Positions 34,908 through 44,282 of a DNA stretch of 64,000 nucleotides are shown in pieces. This DNA comes from Sphingobacterium phlebotomi (GTDB lineage Bacteria > Bacteroidota > Bacteroidia > Sphingobacteriales > Sphingobacteriaceae), in NCBI RefSeq assembly GCF_008180195.1, contig NZ_VTAV01000015.1:1-64000 (forward strand), read 5' to 3'. The notes beneath the pieces were generated by a model that saw only the letters and a program-made list of their open reading frames with translations, searched no databases and was not told the origin of the DNA. The position numbers and the translations under genes were made by a program. Each line of letters starts with the position of its first letter. Position 1 is the stretch's first letter.

Positions 34908-36113
34908 ATGAGTACGACATCATATTTATCAGATAGGATTAATAATTTATCCGAATCAGCAACCCTAAAAATGACAAAATTAGGGCGCGAATTAGCTTCT
35001 AAAGGTATTAACGTTATTAGTTTGAGTGTGGGAGAACCAGACTTTAACACACCCGATAATGTAAAGGATGCGGCAAAGAAAGCACTAGACGAGAATTATA
35101 CACGTTATTCTCCAGTGCCGGGTTATCCTGAACTCCGCCAAGCCATTGTTAATAAACTACAAAACGAAAACGGTTTGGTGTACGAACCGTCACAAATCGT
35201 GGTTTCTACTGGTGCTAAACAGTCGTTGTCTAACGTTATCTTAACGCTGATCAATCCAGGTGACGAAGTCATTATCCCTACACCATATTGGGTTTCCTAT
35301 TCGGAAATGGTCGTATTGGCAGAAGGGAAGTCCGTATTTATTGATACAGATATCGACTCGGATTTCAAGATTACGCCCGCGCAGCTGGAGGCCGCTATTA
35401 CCCCCAAAACGAAATTGTTTATGTTCTCTTCGCCTTGTAATCCAACAGGATCTGTTTACAGCAAGGACGAGTTAGCTGCATTGGCAAAGGTTTTCGAGAA
35501 ATATCCGAATATTTTTATATTATCGGATGAAATTTATGAACACATTAATTTTATCGACAAACACGAGTCCATCGCACAATTTGAGCCTATCCGTGACCGC
35601 GTGATCATTGTAAATGGTTTTTCCAAAGCTTTTGCCATGACAGGCTGGCGTTTAGGATATATAGCTGCTAATAAAGAAATTGCTGCTGCGAACGATAAAT
35701 TGCAAGGGCAAACAACCTCTGGTACCTGTTCCATTGCACAACGGGCGGGTATTATCGCTTATAACGATGGATTGGAAAGTGTACAACAGATGAAAGAAGC
35801 ATTTGTCCGTCGTCGTCAATTAGTATACGACCTGCTAAATGATATTCCCGGCGTGAAGACAAATCTTCCCGAAGGAGCATTTTATTTCTTCCCGGAAATC
35901 AGTTCGTTTTTCGGCAAGAAAGATGCAAAAGGAAATGTGATTAAAGATTCTTCAGACTTGGCACTGTATCTTTTAAATGAAGGGCATGTAGCGACCGTTG
36001 GAGGCGACTCTTTCGGTAACAATAACTACATTCGTCTTTCGTATGCGGCTTCAGACGAGGCTTTGACAGAAGCATTGCGACGTATAAAAGAGGCATTGAG
36101 TAAGTTGTCTTAA
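34908..36113 (+). CDS. pyridoxal-phosphate aminotransferase, class I (aspartate aminotransferase type)
   Basis: A 401-residue fold-type I aminotransferase. Signatures: SLSVGEPDFNTP near the N-terminus, YSPVPGYPELR, the cofactor region SSPCNPTGSVYS with catalytic Asn, LSDEIYEHI with the pyridine-contacting Asp, and the Schiff-base lysine K240 in NGFSKAFAMTGWRLGY. The C-terminal YIRLSYAAS has the substrate carboxylate-binding Arg. It resembles the AspB-type enzymes (subgroup I-gamma) that transaminate aspartate and sometimes prephenate or other amino acids; the exact acceptor is not decided. It is single-gene with its own terminator. Confidence 0.93.
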   Translation: MSTTSYLSDRINNLSESATLKMTKLGRELASKGINVISLSVGEPDFNTPDNVKDAAKKALDENYTRYSPVPGYPELRQAIVNKLQNENGLVYEPSQIVVSTGAKQSLSNVILTLINPGDEVIIPTPYWVSYSEMVVLAEGKSVFIDTDIDSDFKITPAQLEAAITPKTKLFMFSSPCNPTGSVYSKDELAALAKVFEKYPNIFILSDEIYEHINFIDKHESIAQFEPIRDRVIIVNGFSKAFAMTGWRLGYIAANKEIAAANDKLQGQTTSGTCSIAQRAGIIAYNDGLESVQQMKEAFVRRRQLVYDLLNDIPGVKTNLPEGAFYFFPEISSFFGKKDAKGNVIKDSSDLALYLLNEGHVATVGGDSFGNNNYIRLSYAASDEALTEALRRIKEALSKLS

Positions 36114-36124
36114 AAGAATAACGT

Positions 36125-36168
36125 AAAACGAGCGGGTCGCAATTCAATTTGCGGCCCGCTCGTTTTTT
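36125..36168. terminator. bidirectional intrinsic terminator
   Basis: An 18-bp stem (36125-36142 with 36149-36166, one G-U pair, GC-rich core ACGAGCGGG) has a 6-nt loop, A's on one side and T's on the other. It serves the aminotransferase on the plus strand and susD3 on the minus strand, whose stop codon touches its edge. Confidence 0.88.
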
Positions 36169-37666
36169 AATTTTTATCCCACCATACTTTGGACAGAAAT
36201 GAGTCTCCATTGCTCATCCGATCAACGGCTTCTTCATAGTTTGTTTTATTGAGCTCAGCTTCTTCACTGGAATAGATACCACGGCGTGGGATTCTTCCGT
36301 TTGTCGAACCGGGATTTGGTCCAGGTGTCAGTTCAGGATACCCCATTCTTCTCCATTCGGCAAAGGCCTCCATATTGCGTCCAAACAGTTGAATCCATTT
36401 TTGGATGGCTATTTTTTCTAATTTTTGTTCGACAGAAAGGTTTGCAAAGCTCAATACATCTTCTTCATACGATGGAGGTATGCTCGTTATATTATACGGT
36501 GCTAACGCAAAGGAAGCTTCGACACCATCCATAAAAAATGTATGTGCCTCATTTTCGGAAGCTCCCCAATTTAACAGTGCGGCTTCTGCCTTGTAATAGC
36601 AGATATCAGCATATGTCATCGCGTAGCTGGGGATAGGGCTGTGACTGAGACTGAACCAGGTGGATTTGTTGGGCGTCGAAAAGTTTGACCGTATTAATTC
36701 CGACAGTTCATTATCTGTAAGCGCGACACCAATTCCCTGATATACTTGCATGCCATTAATCGTAACGGGGTCAGCCAATAAGGGCAAACGAGGATCATTG
36801 TAGTCTTTAAGTTGATCCACTAAGGTATTGGCCAAGTACCGCAGATCCGAACTGCCTGTTATATTTTGACGCAATATCGGATTTTGATTTTCTGCCTGTG
36901 CATCGTTATATGTTGGCACTGCTGCGTTATCGTTATTGCTGTCGAGCAAACCATACGAAGAGGTCATGGCTGTCGTCACTGTCTGTTCGGCCAAACTGGG
37001 ATTAGCATACCGAATCCGCATTCCCAAACGCAACTTGAGAGAATTTCCAAATTTCTTCCACTGATCGACGTTTCCGTTATAAAAGAAATCTGCGGGGCCG
37101 TAAGACTCGTCTCCCGAAGTGAGTTTGCTTAATGCCTGATCGAGCTTTTGTATTAAGTTTGGATAAATTTCTTCCTGTTTATCAAATTTTGGAATTCTAT
37201 TGATTTCCTTATTTGATGTTGTCACTTCCGCATAAGGGATGTCTCCAAATAAATCGGTTAATCGTTGGTATAAATATACTTCATATATTTCCGCGATAGC
37301 CAATTTGCTTCTTCCAGATGGCTGATCGTACTGACCTTCCAGTTCTTGTTTGATCTGGATAATATTGCGTAGCAAGGTGTAATGTTGTGACCATATAAGA
37401 TTTTCAGGTCCTTCGAAATACCGCGATACAGGTACGACAGGTCCGCCAGCCCAATGCTGTATCCACGAACCGAATTTATTATTGGGCAACTCTCCCGATT
37501 CCTGAAAAGTACCATCGCGCAATATCCTGGAGATCAATAATGCAGGATCCACAGAAGTGACAGAGGTAGGTGGTTTATTGATTTGCTCAAAATCTTTTGT
37601 ACAAGAAACAAAGGTTGCGGCACCGAGACCGACATATATAATTTTTTTGAATGATGCTATTTTCAT
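36167..37666 (-). CDS. SusD/RagB-family lipoprotein (SusD3, SusD-like type 2)
   Basis: A 499-residue lipoprotein with lipobox A-T-F-V-S-C (C22) then TKDFEQINKPPTS. It has KLAIAEIYEVYLYQRLTDLFGDIPY, WKKFGNSLKLRLGMRIRYA, TYADICYYKAEAALLNWG and the C-terminal KIAIQKWIQLFGRNMEAFAEWRRMGYPEL. This matches the SusD/RagB group often called SusD-like 2. It binds the ligand for SusC3, whose gene ends 11 bp upstream. It is the last gene of the ECF-sigma/FecR-controlled locus. The ligand is unknown; no degrading enzyme is encoded beside it. Confidence 0.92.
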   Translation of the reverse strand: MKIASFKKIIYVGLGAATFVSCTKDFEQINKPPTSVTSVDPALLISRILRDGTFQESGELPNNKFGSWIQHWAGGPVVPVSRYFEGPENLIWSQHYTLLRNIIQIKQELEGQYDQPSGRSKLAIAEIYEVYLYQRLTDLFGDIPYAEVTTSNKEINRIPKFDKQEEIYPNLIQKLDQALSKLTSGDESYGPADFFYNGNVDQWKKFGNSLKLRLGMRIRYANPSLAEQTVTTAMTSSYGLLDSNNDNAAVPTYNDAQAENQNPILRQNITGSSDLRYLANTLVDQLKDYNDPRLPLLADPVTINGMQVYQGIGVALTDNELSELIRSNFSTPNKSTWFSLSHSPIPSYAMTYADICYYKAEAALLNWGASENEAHTFFMDGVEASFALAPYNITSIPPSYEEDVLSFANLSVEQKLEKIAIQKWIQLFGRNMEAFAEWRRMGYPELTPGPNPGSTNGRIPRRGIYSSEEAELNKTNYEEAVDRMSNGDSFLSKVWWDKN

Positions 37667-37677
37667 AATTATTCACA

Positions 37678-40600
37678 TTAAAGACCTAATGATATATTGA
37701 ATCCAAAGTTTCTTATCATAGGCAAAGAAGTAGACTCTATACCTATAGAGGAATTGTGGACATTAAAGGCAGAAGCCTCTGGAGAAAAACCATCTGTTTT
37801 CCGTTGAAAGTAAAATAGATTCCTTCCGTACAATCCAAGTTTTATCGATCGGATAACTTTGGTTGGCACTAGTTTGGCCGGTAAGAAATACGATAGGCTG
37901 ATCTCCCGCATCGCGATATAACTCATATCGTTGATCATCTCCTCAGACACCATTACTTCCTTATCGTTGGCAACCATATTCCAATAGTCCTGTGCTGTTA
38001 CTTGCCTTTCATTTTTCTGACCGGTACTTATCCATTCTCCTGCGCCATTTTGGGTAGCAATTATACCATCGGCTACATATGTTCCATCACGCCCTGGCAA
38101 TGTTTTCTCACTGGTTCCATAGACGATCTGCTCTCTATTTGATTGTGAGAATACGATTCCACCTTGGCGGATGTCGACCAGTCCGTAAAATGTGAAACCT
38201 TTATAGGTAAACGTATTGCCAAATCCGCCTATCCAATTTGGTTGTGCGTTACCTAAGTCTGTTTCGACACGCCCTGTCGTACGCAAGGGCAGTCCCGTGT
38301 CTGCATCGATTAGTCGATTTCCTTGATCGTCTTTGATCCAAGCAAATTGCGTTCCGACCAATTGACCGAAAGGTTTACCGACTTCTGCAACGACATTAAT
38401 ACCTCTATCGGTCGCTAAAAGAAAAGTTTCTACACCAGGATAGAGAGACTCCACCTTATTTCTGTTTCGATTGAAATTGAAGATGGTGTTCCATTCAAAT
38501 CCACTTTCTGATCGAATCGGTGTGGCACTAAGCATAAACTCAATCCCTTTATTGCTAATTTCTCCCGCATTTATACGATTCCTAACGTATAGACTTGAGG
38601 GAGAAATGGGGACATCCAGTATTTGATTTTTGGTCTTCGCTTGATAATAGGTAAAAGAGAATGAGAGTCTGTTATTCGCAAACCTTAGGTCGGCTCCCGC
38701 TTCGACGGAGGTTGTCAGCTCATTCTTGAGATTAGGATCCGGAATGATGTCTGTATAGGAAGCCATCGGTACACCACCGTGTGTATATTGATTGAGGCTA
38801 TATGTTCCCATTAATTGATAGGGGTTACCGGAGCTTCCTGCTTGCGCCCACGAACCTCGTATTTTGAAGTACGATAAGGCGTTTGATTGCCAATTAAGCA
38901 TGTCGGACAACACTAAACTGGTACTGACAGACGGATAAAAGAAGGAACTGTTGTCTTTGGATAATGTGGACGACCAGTCGTTTCTAGCCGAAAAGTCCAC
39001 AAACCAGTAGTCTCTATACCCTAATTGACCAGAGAGGTAAGCCGAATTGATTCGTGATTCGATCAGATCAAATAAATAGGAATTTGTAGTCGTGTTATTG
39101 ATAACGTATAAGTTTGGAACAATAAATTGATTTCCGGTATTTCCCGTTAATCTCATATATCTGCTTTGATGAGCACCACCGAGATTGACGTTTAATTTGA
39201 AATCCTCTGAAAGATCAAAATTTGTACTGGCTAAGATATCGTAGTTGTTTTCGCGAGACCGAATAACCTCTTCGCGGATATCCCCTTTACGATTCAGACT
39301 TTGGTAGGTATCAATAGGTCTATAGCGGAAGCGTTGATCGGTATATAAATCTGTCCCACCCGTTGCTGTAACTTTTAGCCAAGGGAAGAAATCATAGGTC
39401 AAGCGCAATAAGCCTATAACACGATCCCTCCGGTCTTCGTTATGATTTTCGTGGATTGTCCAAAAAGGATTCGCCGTAGAGCTGTTGGTAGCATAGGTTT
39501 TTTCCAATCCCTCGGTAACGCCCGAAAATCCCAACTGATTGGCCACATCATCTGCTGTCCACTTATATTGAGACATAATTTGATTACTCAGACTTCGAGG
39601 CTGGCTGATGAAGAGGTAAGCCGGGTTGTCCGCCGCATCAGAAAGTGTTGGTCTGTTGTTTGCATTTTGCAAGATATAATTTGCTTTTACGTCAATATGA
39701 AACTTTTCCGTTATCTTACCTTGTGTCCGCAACCCGAAATTATTCCTATTGAGCGTGTTAGTCGGTATATAACCATCAACCTTGGTATTGGCAAAAGAGA
39801 ATCTATAATTTACACGATCGTTTCCTCCGTCCACGCTAATATTGTTGATAAATTGCTGTTCAGTTTGGAAGAAAGATTGGTAGGTATCTGGTTGAGGATT
39901 TAATTGAAGGATATTGCCATACATATCCTCGTAGGTCTGTCCCTCCATGCGTGGTCCCCAACTGGCGCGAGTGGTACGATCACGGCCGGCACTCATTTTG
40001 GGAATACCCGTATATCCATTGGCGATTGCAGTCGCCATCGGAACAATACTGCCGTCATCTCGCCGAAAATGTGTAAAGGTACCATTGAGACCTTGTCCAT
40101 ATTCATTTTGAAAATCGGGTAATATCAATCCGTTCCCTAACGAATAGTCCGTATTATAGTTCACATTAGTGCGTCCGGATTTTCCTGATTTTGTCGTGAT
40201 CAGGATAACCCCATTACTACCACGTTGTCCATACAAGGCCGCAGCATTAGGCCCTTTTAGCACAGACATACTTTCAATATCTTCGGGGTTAATATTACCT
40301 ATTCCATCGCCATAGTCCGTTCCACCACTTTGCGTAGGAGAGGAGATGTTTTGGTTATCAATCGGTACACCATCCACAACGTACAGCGGCTGGCTATTTC
40401 CGATAAGGGAGTTATTTCCGCGAATCACCACTTTCGATGATCCACCAGCACCAGAAGCCGCACGGCTAACTTGCACGCCGGCAACTTTTCCAGATAGCGC
40501 GTTGGCTACATTCACCTCTTTACCCTGTGTCAGCTCATCGCCCTTCAGGTCGGCGACGGTATAGCCGAGCGATTTCTTCTCCCGTTTGATACCCAGGGCT

Positions 40601-41025
40601 GTTACAACAACCTCATCAATGTTTTCCGTATCAGTGTCCAAATCAACCGTCATAGCAACTTTGTCGTTTAACGCAATATTATAGCCGCTCAATATTTTTG
40701 GTTTATATCCCAAAGATGTAATGGATACACTATAATTGTCTCCCGCTGGAATGTTATTAAACGAGAATGTACCGCTTTCAGTTGTTGTAGTGGCTTGCTT
40801 AAAGGCCGTTGAGGTATTTTCAATGGTAACGGTTGCACCATGAATAGGGGCGCCTTGGGCATCCCTTACCACACCATTGACAGAAGCCGTTGTTTGTGCT
40901 ACAGCTATGTGCAAGCCCATGACGGCGAAAGCTGAGAATGGTATGCTCCATTTCATCTTCGGTTTCGTCAAGCCGAGCATGAGCGTGGTCAATAGCTTGT
41001 ACGTGTTTGTTGGCGATTTACTCAT
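37678..41025 (-). CDS. SusC/RagA-type TonB-dependent outer-membrane transporter (SusC3)
   Basis: An 1115-residue protein with an unusually long N-terminal leader; the hydrophobic stretch and cleavage site (IAVAQTT) fall near residue 44. A carboxypeptidase-regulatory-like domain follows (about 46-133), then a TonB-box region (NIDEVVVTALGIKREKKSLGY), plug (QPLYVVDGVPIDN, ALYGQRGSNGVILITTKSG) and barrel ending F-N-I-S-L-G-L. FecR-controlled transporters usually carry an N-terminal STN signalling domain, but none is evident between the leader and the beta-sandwich. It lies 36 bp behind the FecR gene and 11 bp before susD3. Confidence 0.94.
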   Translation of the reverse strand: MSKSPTNTYKLLTTLMLGLTKPKMKWSIPFSAFAVMGLHIAVAQTTASVNGVVRDAQGAPIHGATVTIENTSTAFKQATTTTESGTFSFNNIPAGDNYSVSITSLGYKPKILSGYNIALNDKVAMTVDLDTDTENIDEVVVTALGIKREKKSLGYTVADLKGDELTQGKEVNVANALSGKVAGVQVSRAASGAGGSSKVVIRGNNSLIGNSQPLYVVDGVPIDNQNISSPTQSGGTDYGDGIGNINPEDIESMSVLKGPNAAALYGQRGSNGVILITTKSGKSGRTNVNYNTDYSLGNGLILPDFQNEYGQGLNGTFTHFRRDDGSIVPMATAIANGYTGIPKMSAGRDRTTRASWGPRMEGQTYEDMYGNILQLNPQPDTYQSFFQTEQQFINNISVDGGNDRVNYRFSFANTKVDGYIPTNTLNRNNFGLRTQGKITEKFHIDVKANYILQNANNRPTLSDAADNPAYLFISQPRSLSNQIMSQYKWTADDVANQLGFSGVTEGLEKTYATNSSTANPFWTIHENHNEDRRDRVIGLLRLTYDFFPWLKVTATGGTDLYTDQRFRYRPIDTYQSLNRKGDIREEVIRSRENNYDILASTNFDLSEDFKLNVNLGGAHQSRYMRLTGNTGNQFIVPNLYVINNTTTNSYLFDLIESRINSAYLSGQLGYRDYWFVDFSARNDWSSTLSKDNSSFFYPSVSTSLVLSDMLNWQSNALSYFKIRGSWAQAGSSGNPYQLMGTYSLNQYTHGGVPMASYTDIIPDPNLKNELTTSVEAGADLRFANNRLSFSFTYYQAKTKNQILDVPISPSSLYVRNRINAGEISNKGIEFMLSATPIRSESGFEWNTIFNFNRNRNKVESLYPGVETFLLATDRGINVVAEVGKPFGQLVGTQFAWIKDDQGNRLIDADTGLPLRTTGRVETDLGNAQPNWIGGFGNTFTYKGFTFYGLVDIRQGGIVFSQSNREQIVYGTSEKTLPGRDGTYVADGIIATQNGAGEWISTGQKNERQVTAQDYWNMVANDKEVMVSEEMINDMSYIAMREISLSYFLPAKLVPTKVIRSIKLGLYGRNLFYFQRKTDGFSPEASAFNVHNSSIGIESTSLPMIRNFGFNISLGL

Positions 41026-41061
41026 AATTTGTTTTTATTTAGTGATTTCATCATAAACTAG

Positions 41062-42090
41062 CTAGTATATTTCTAATTCTATTTCGTGTAAATATTGAAT
41101 TTCATTCAGGATTTTCTGGTAAGCATTTGGCTCTTGGTTAAATGAGCCCGTATAGAATTTTTGTTTTATTTGCTCCTTATTATATCGTATGTTAATGGCA
41201 TAATTTTGGTTTAATATGAGGAAGACCTCGTCCAGCGCTACATTTTTAAAAACAATTTTTTGTGCTGTTTCTTTGAAATAGCCGCCTCGTTCAGTAGCGG
41301 ATATCGGAGATTTGATACTATATAATATTTTAGCTTTCCTGTGGTCAACCTCTATTTCTTCGTTAGGCATCAATACATGTGCGATTTGATGCTGTTCTTT
41401 GGCCCTTGTGGGTTTTACTTCTACAGACCCTTCAAGAAGTTTGACATGTGTGGTCGAAGAAGTGGATTCTTCCACGATAAAAACTGTTCCGAGGGCGGTG
41501 GTAATCACGCCTGAGGAATGTACATTAAACGGTTTCTCCTCATTTTTGGCAACTGAAAATTTCGCTTTTCCTTTTAGGAAGAAATCTCTGGTAGCCAGTC
41601 GATCAAAATGCTCGGCAAATTTGATTTCTGACTTCGGGTAAAGCGCTACAACAGATCCATCAGCTGCGGTAATATGCATAGTATCTTTTCCCGAATTAAT
41701 ATAATATAAGTTGTTTGGTGAATCAAGTTGGGGAACTTCGCGTTGTACCATATCTTCTTCTATAGGATATGCTGTGTTGGTTCTGGAAAAATAAAAAACA
41801 GCGCTTATTAACAAAACGATAGAAGCAGCCATTGCCCATCTGAGTCTCAACCGGCGTCTTTGAATCCTAAGGAAATGTTGGGGTTGTTTGATATAATCTA
41901 CAATCGCTTGTTTAACTTGTTCCGCGTTTGGATATTCAGATAGATTATCTGCATCAAACCATTCTTGTTCTGGAAATAAAGCGTCCTCCTGTTCTTTTAT
42001 TTTATGAATATTTCGGTGGATAAATTCTATTTCAGTGTCCGAACAATCGCCTTTAAGATACCTTTCCAGAATTTCTTTTGTGATCTTCAT
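41062..42090 (-). CDS. FecR-family anti-sigma factor
   Basis: A 342-residue inner-membrane protein. The N-terminal cytoplasmic part (1-84, charged) should hold the sigma factor; one membrane helix lies at about 86-102 (MAASIVLLISAVFYF). The periplasmic FecR domain (about 135-245) includes ITAADGSVVALYPKSEIKF and an FNVHSSGVITTALGTVF strand. The C-terminal DUF4974 domain (about 270-342) includes FKNVALDEVFLILNQNYAI. This is the standard Bacteroidota FecR. It releases its sigma factor when the outer-membrane transporter is loaded. It is encoded 33 bp behind the sigma gene. Confidence 0.93.
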   Translation of the reverse strand: MKITKEILERYLKGDCSDTEIEFIHRNIHKIKEQEDALFPEQEWFDADNLSEYPNAEQVKQAIVDYIKQPQHFLRIQRRRLRLRWAMAASIVLLISAVFYFSRTNTAYPIEEDMVQREVPQLDSPNNLYYINSGKDTMHITAADGSVVALYPKSEIKFAEHFDRLATRDFFLKGKAKFSVAKNEEKPFNVHSSGVITTALGTVFIVEESTSSTTHVKLLEGSVEVKPTRAKEQHQIAHVLMPNEEIEVDHRKAKILYSIKSPISATERGGYFKETAQKIVFKNVALDEVFLILNQNYAINIRYNKEQIKQKFYTGSFNQEPNAYQKILNEIQYLHEIELEIY

Positions 42091-42123
42091 ACATAAGTAT
42101 TACGATTGAAAATACGAATACCC

Positions 42124-42657
42124 CTAAAATAAAAAATAAAAAATGAATATGGATCTAAATAGAATTTTACGAAGCGTCTTAAGCGCTAAATGTATATGGT
42201 TTTCTACGGTTTTCGGAGAGATGGATAGTTTATGGGCAATTTCTTTATAGGATAGCTGTTCAAATCGACTTAATTGAAAGATCTCTTTCCGGGTTGCAGG
42301 CATAGATTCGATGGCCCTTTGGATTTGGTAATCAAGTTCTTTGGTTTGAAAAATATCCAGCGGACTAACATCGAACGATTCTTTGTTATCGGTTATAAAT
42401 AACTTTCGTCTATTCGTTTCTTCTTTGATAACATCAAGAAGGATGGTTTTCGATATCGTGAATATCTGGGCTTCAATATTAATAGGAATATTTCTATGAA
42501 CAAGGTTTTTCCATAATTTAATAAAAACACGTTGTACCGTTTCTTCAGCGATATATTTAGAATGTGTTTTGTTTAGCGCATAGTGATATACCTTTTTGTT
42601 CCAATTATTAAAAATGGAATCGAAGTCGGTAGTCGAAATATTATTGCAGTGCGCCAT
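42124..42657 (-). CDS. ECF RNA polymerase sigma factor (sigma-70 family, FecI-like)
   Basis: A 177-residue protein with sigma region 2 at about 8-75 (YHYALNKTHSKYIAEETVQRVFIKLW in parts) and region 4 at about 108-165. Region 4 has SMPATRKEIFQLSRFEQLSYKEIAHKLSISPKTVENHI, a clear -35-reading helix-turn-helix. No N- or C-terminal extensions are present. With the downstream FecR it should direct transcription of susC3/susD3 in response to ligand. It diverges from the SBF-like transporter gene with 70 bp between starts. Confidence 0.93.
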   Translation of the reverse strand: MAHCNNISTTDFDSIFNNWNKKVYHYALNKTHSKYIAEETVQRVFIKLWKNLVHRNIPINIEAQIFTISKTILLDVIKEETNRRKLFITDNKESFDVSPLDIFQTKELDYQIQRAIESMPATRKEIFQLSRFEQLSYKEIAHKLSISPKTVENHIHLALKTLRKILFRSIFIFYFLF

Positions 42658-42713
42658 AATTTCGGTCTGTTTGATAAACCGAAGTTAAGAAAAAGTTGTT
42701 TCCATAAAAAGCG

Positions 42714-42721
42714 TATCTTCG
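42714..42721 (+). promoter_or_regulatory. -7-like box TATCTTCG next to the transporter start codon
   Basis: TATCTTCG differs at one position from TAnnTTTG and lies only 6 bp before the ATG at 42728. If used, transcription would begin at or close to the start codon. A TTG lies 15 bp upstream, a little closer than usual. Confidence 0.35.
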
Positions 42722-42727
42722 TCCTCT

Positions 42728-43702
42728 ATGAAATTGAACTTTGACGGCTTTATTTTGGCCTTATTCTGCTTCATTGTATTGGCCTATTTCTTTCCACAGC
42801 TTTACTTATGGCATGATGGGGAAATACTTACGTGGATCACAAGCGTAGGCATATCGCTTATTTTCTTTTTCTACGGACTAAAATTGAGCTTTCAGCAATT
42901 GAAAGCTGGATTGAGCAATTGGAAACTTCACCTTTTGGTACAAGGTGCTACCTTTGTCTTATTTCCGTTGCTCTTACTGCCATTTTACCCATTTGTCCAA
43001 AACGGATTACAGCACGATTTTTGGCTCTCTTTTTTCTTTTTGGCGGCGTTGCCGTCCACGGTATCATCTTCCGTGGTGATGGTTGCCATTGCCCGGGGAA
43101 ATATTTCTGCCGCAATTTTCAATGCCAGTATATCGGGGTTGATAGGTGTGATCCTTACGCCATTATGGATGCAGTTTTTTCTTGATTTTGGAGAGATTGA
43201 TGTTTTTGGCGATGTATATTGGGGCTTAATAAAAGAGATCATTATCCCGGTCATTGCGGGATTGCTATTGCAACCATATTTTGGCAAATGGGCTTTGAAA
43301 TATAATCGACAATTGACGCTGTTTGATAAATCTATCATTTTGTTCATCGTATATAGTAGCTTCGCCGAATCGTTTGTAAGCGGTGTATTTGAAAGGACGG
43401 GAAAGTTATATCTACTATGGGTTTTTGTAGGAGTAGTGCTGCTGTTTATTCTTGTTTATGGGTTGATTTATATGTTAGCGAAATCTGTCTTCAAGTTCGA
43501 TAGAGGAGACCAGATAACAGCATTGTTCTGTGGTTCTAAAAAATCATTGACCCACGGTTCGGTATTCGGAAAGTTTCTGTTTGCCCACTCCGCTAGCGCC
43601 GGCCTCTATTTTCTACCGCTGATGATATTTCACGCTTTTCAAATATTGGTAGTTACTGTAATTGCACAGCGATATCATAATAAAACGAAGGATATTATTT
43701 AA
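42728..43702 (+). CDS. bile acid:sodium symporter-like family transporter (SBF-like)
   Basis: A 324-residue protein with nine to ten membrane helices. It has FFYGLKLSFQQLKAGLSNWKLH after the second helix, ALPSTVSSSVVMVAIARGNISAAIFNASISGLIGVILTPLWM in the middle (quoted in part; the crossover-helix region of the BASS fold), and LFCGSKKSLTHGSVFGKFLF near the C-terminus. These match the SBF-like/YfeH group. Substrate unknown; BASS relatives move organic anions with sodium. Its last 8 bp overlap the convergent DUF4268 gene. Confidence 0.88.
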   Translation: MKLNFDGFILALFCFIVLAYFFPQLYLWHDGEILTWITSVGISLIFFFYGLKLSFQQLKAGLSNWKLHLLVQGATFVLFPLLLLPFYPFVQNGLQHDFWLSFFFLAALPSTVSSSVVMVAIARGNISAAIFNASISGLIGVILTPLWMQFFLDFGEIDVFGDVYWGLIKEIIIPVIAGLLLQPYFGKWALKYNRQLTLFDKSIILFIVYSSFAESFVSGVFERTGKLYLLWVFVGVVLLFILVYGLIYMLAKSVFKFDRGDQITALFCGSKKSLTHGSVFGKFLFAHSASAGLYFLPLMIFHAFQILVVTVIAQRYHNKTKDII

Positions 43703-44159
43703 ATAGCTCAAACCCATATTTCGCATTACTCCAAAATCGATCTAAAGCGATGATACGAGGTTTAAAATAACCGATTAGGGTAGGCCAGTCTTCCTCTTTA
43801 AAAACAGAAACTTTTTTGTTAAGTTCTATTCCGATGCGAGCGGTATTTTTGCCGTATTCGTCATTATGGTTTTCACTCCATACCCATTCCTCTTCAAGTT
43901 CGGCATGGAGTATTTTTTTGTATTCTTGAAATTGTGTAAACATCAGTTCGCGTATTCCTTGATCTGGATGGCTGATTTCAATATAGATAATTGCCGTCTT
44001 ACCGTCTGCCTCCATGCGGAAGTAAAGATGTTTAATCCCCGTTTTATAGTTGACCCAATTGATTTTTAATCCATCTTCATTTGGAACTAAGGATAGGAAT
44101 CTACCGAAGTTTGTCCAAAACCGGTCCTTTAGTTTCTTTGCTTCCTCTTTTGAATACAA
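43695..44159 (-). CDS. DUF4268 protein
   Basis: A 154-residue soluble protein starting MYSKEEAKKLKDRFWTNFG. It contains WVNYKTGIKHLYFRMEADG, AIIYIEISHPDQGIRELMF, a tryptophan-rich VWSENHNDEYGKNTARIGIEL and the ending IALDRFWSNAKYGFELFK. These features match DUF4268, a family sometimes found as the C-terminal part of nuclease-like proteins. As a free-standing form its function is unknown. It overlaps the SBF-like gene by 8 bp at the 3' ends. Confidence 0.82.
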   Translation of the reverse strand: MYSKEEAKKLKDRFWTNFGRFLSLVPNEDGLKINWVNYKTGIKHLYFRMEADGKTAIIYIEISHPDQGIRELMFTQFQEYKKILHAELEEEWVWSENHNDEYGKNTARIGIELNKKVSVFKEEDWPTLIGYFKPRIIALDRFWSNAKYGFELFK

Positions 44160-44282
44160 TGTTTTTCTTTTAAAATGTTATTCCCAATACTTCCTAAAAC
44201 CTTCATAACATGGTTCTTGAAAGTTTTTCAAAACTATTAATTAATAGCCAAACTTTTACAGGGCTTTTGGGGTTTAGTGTAT

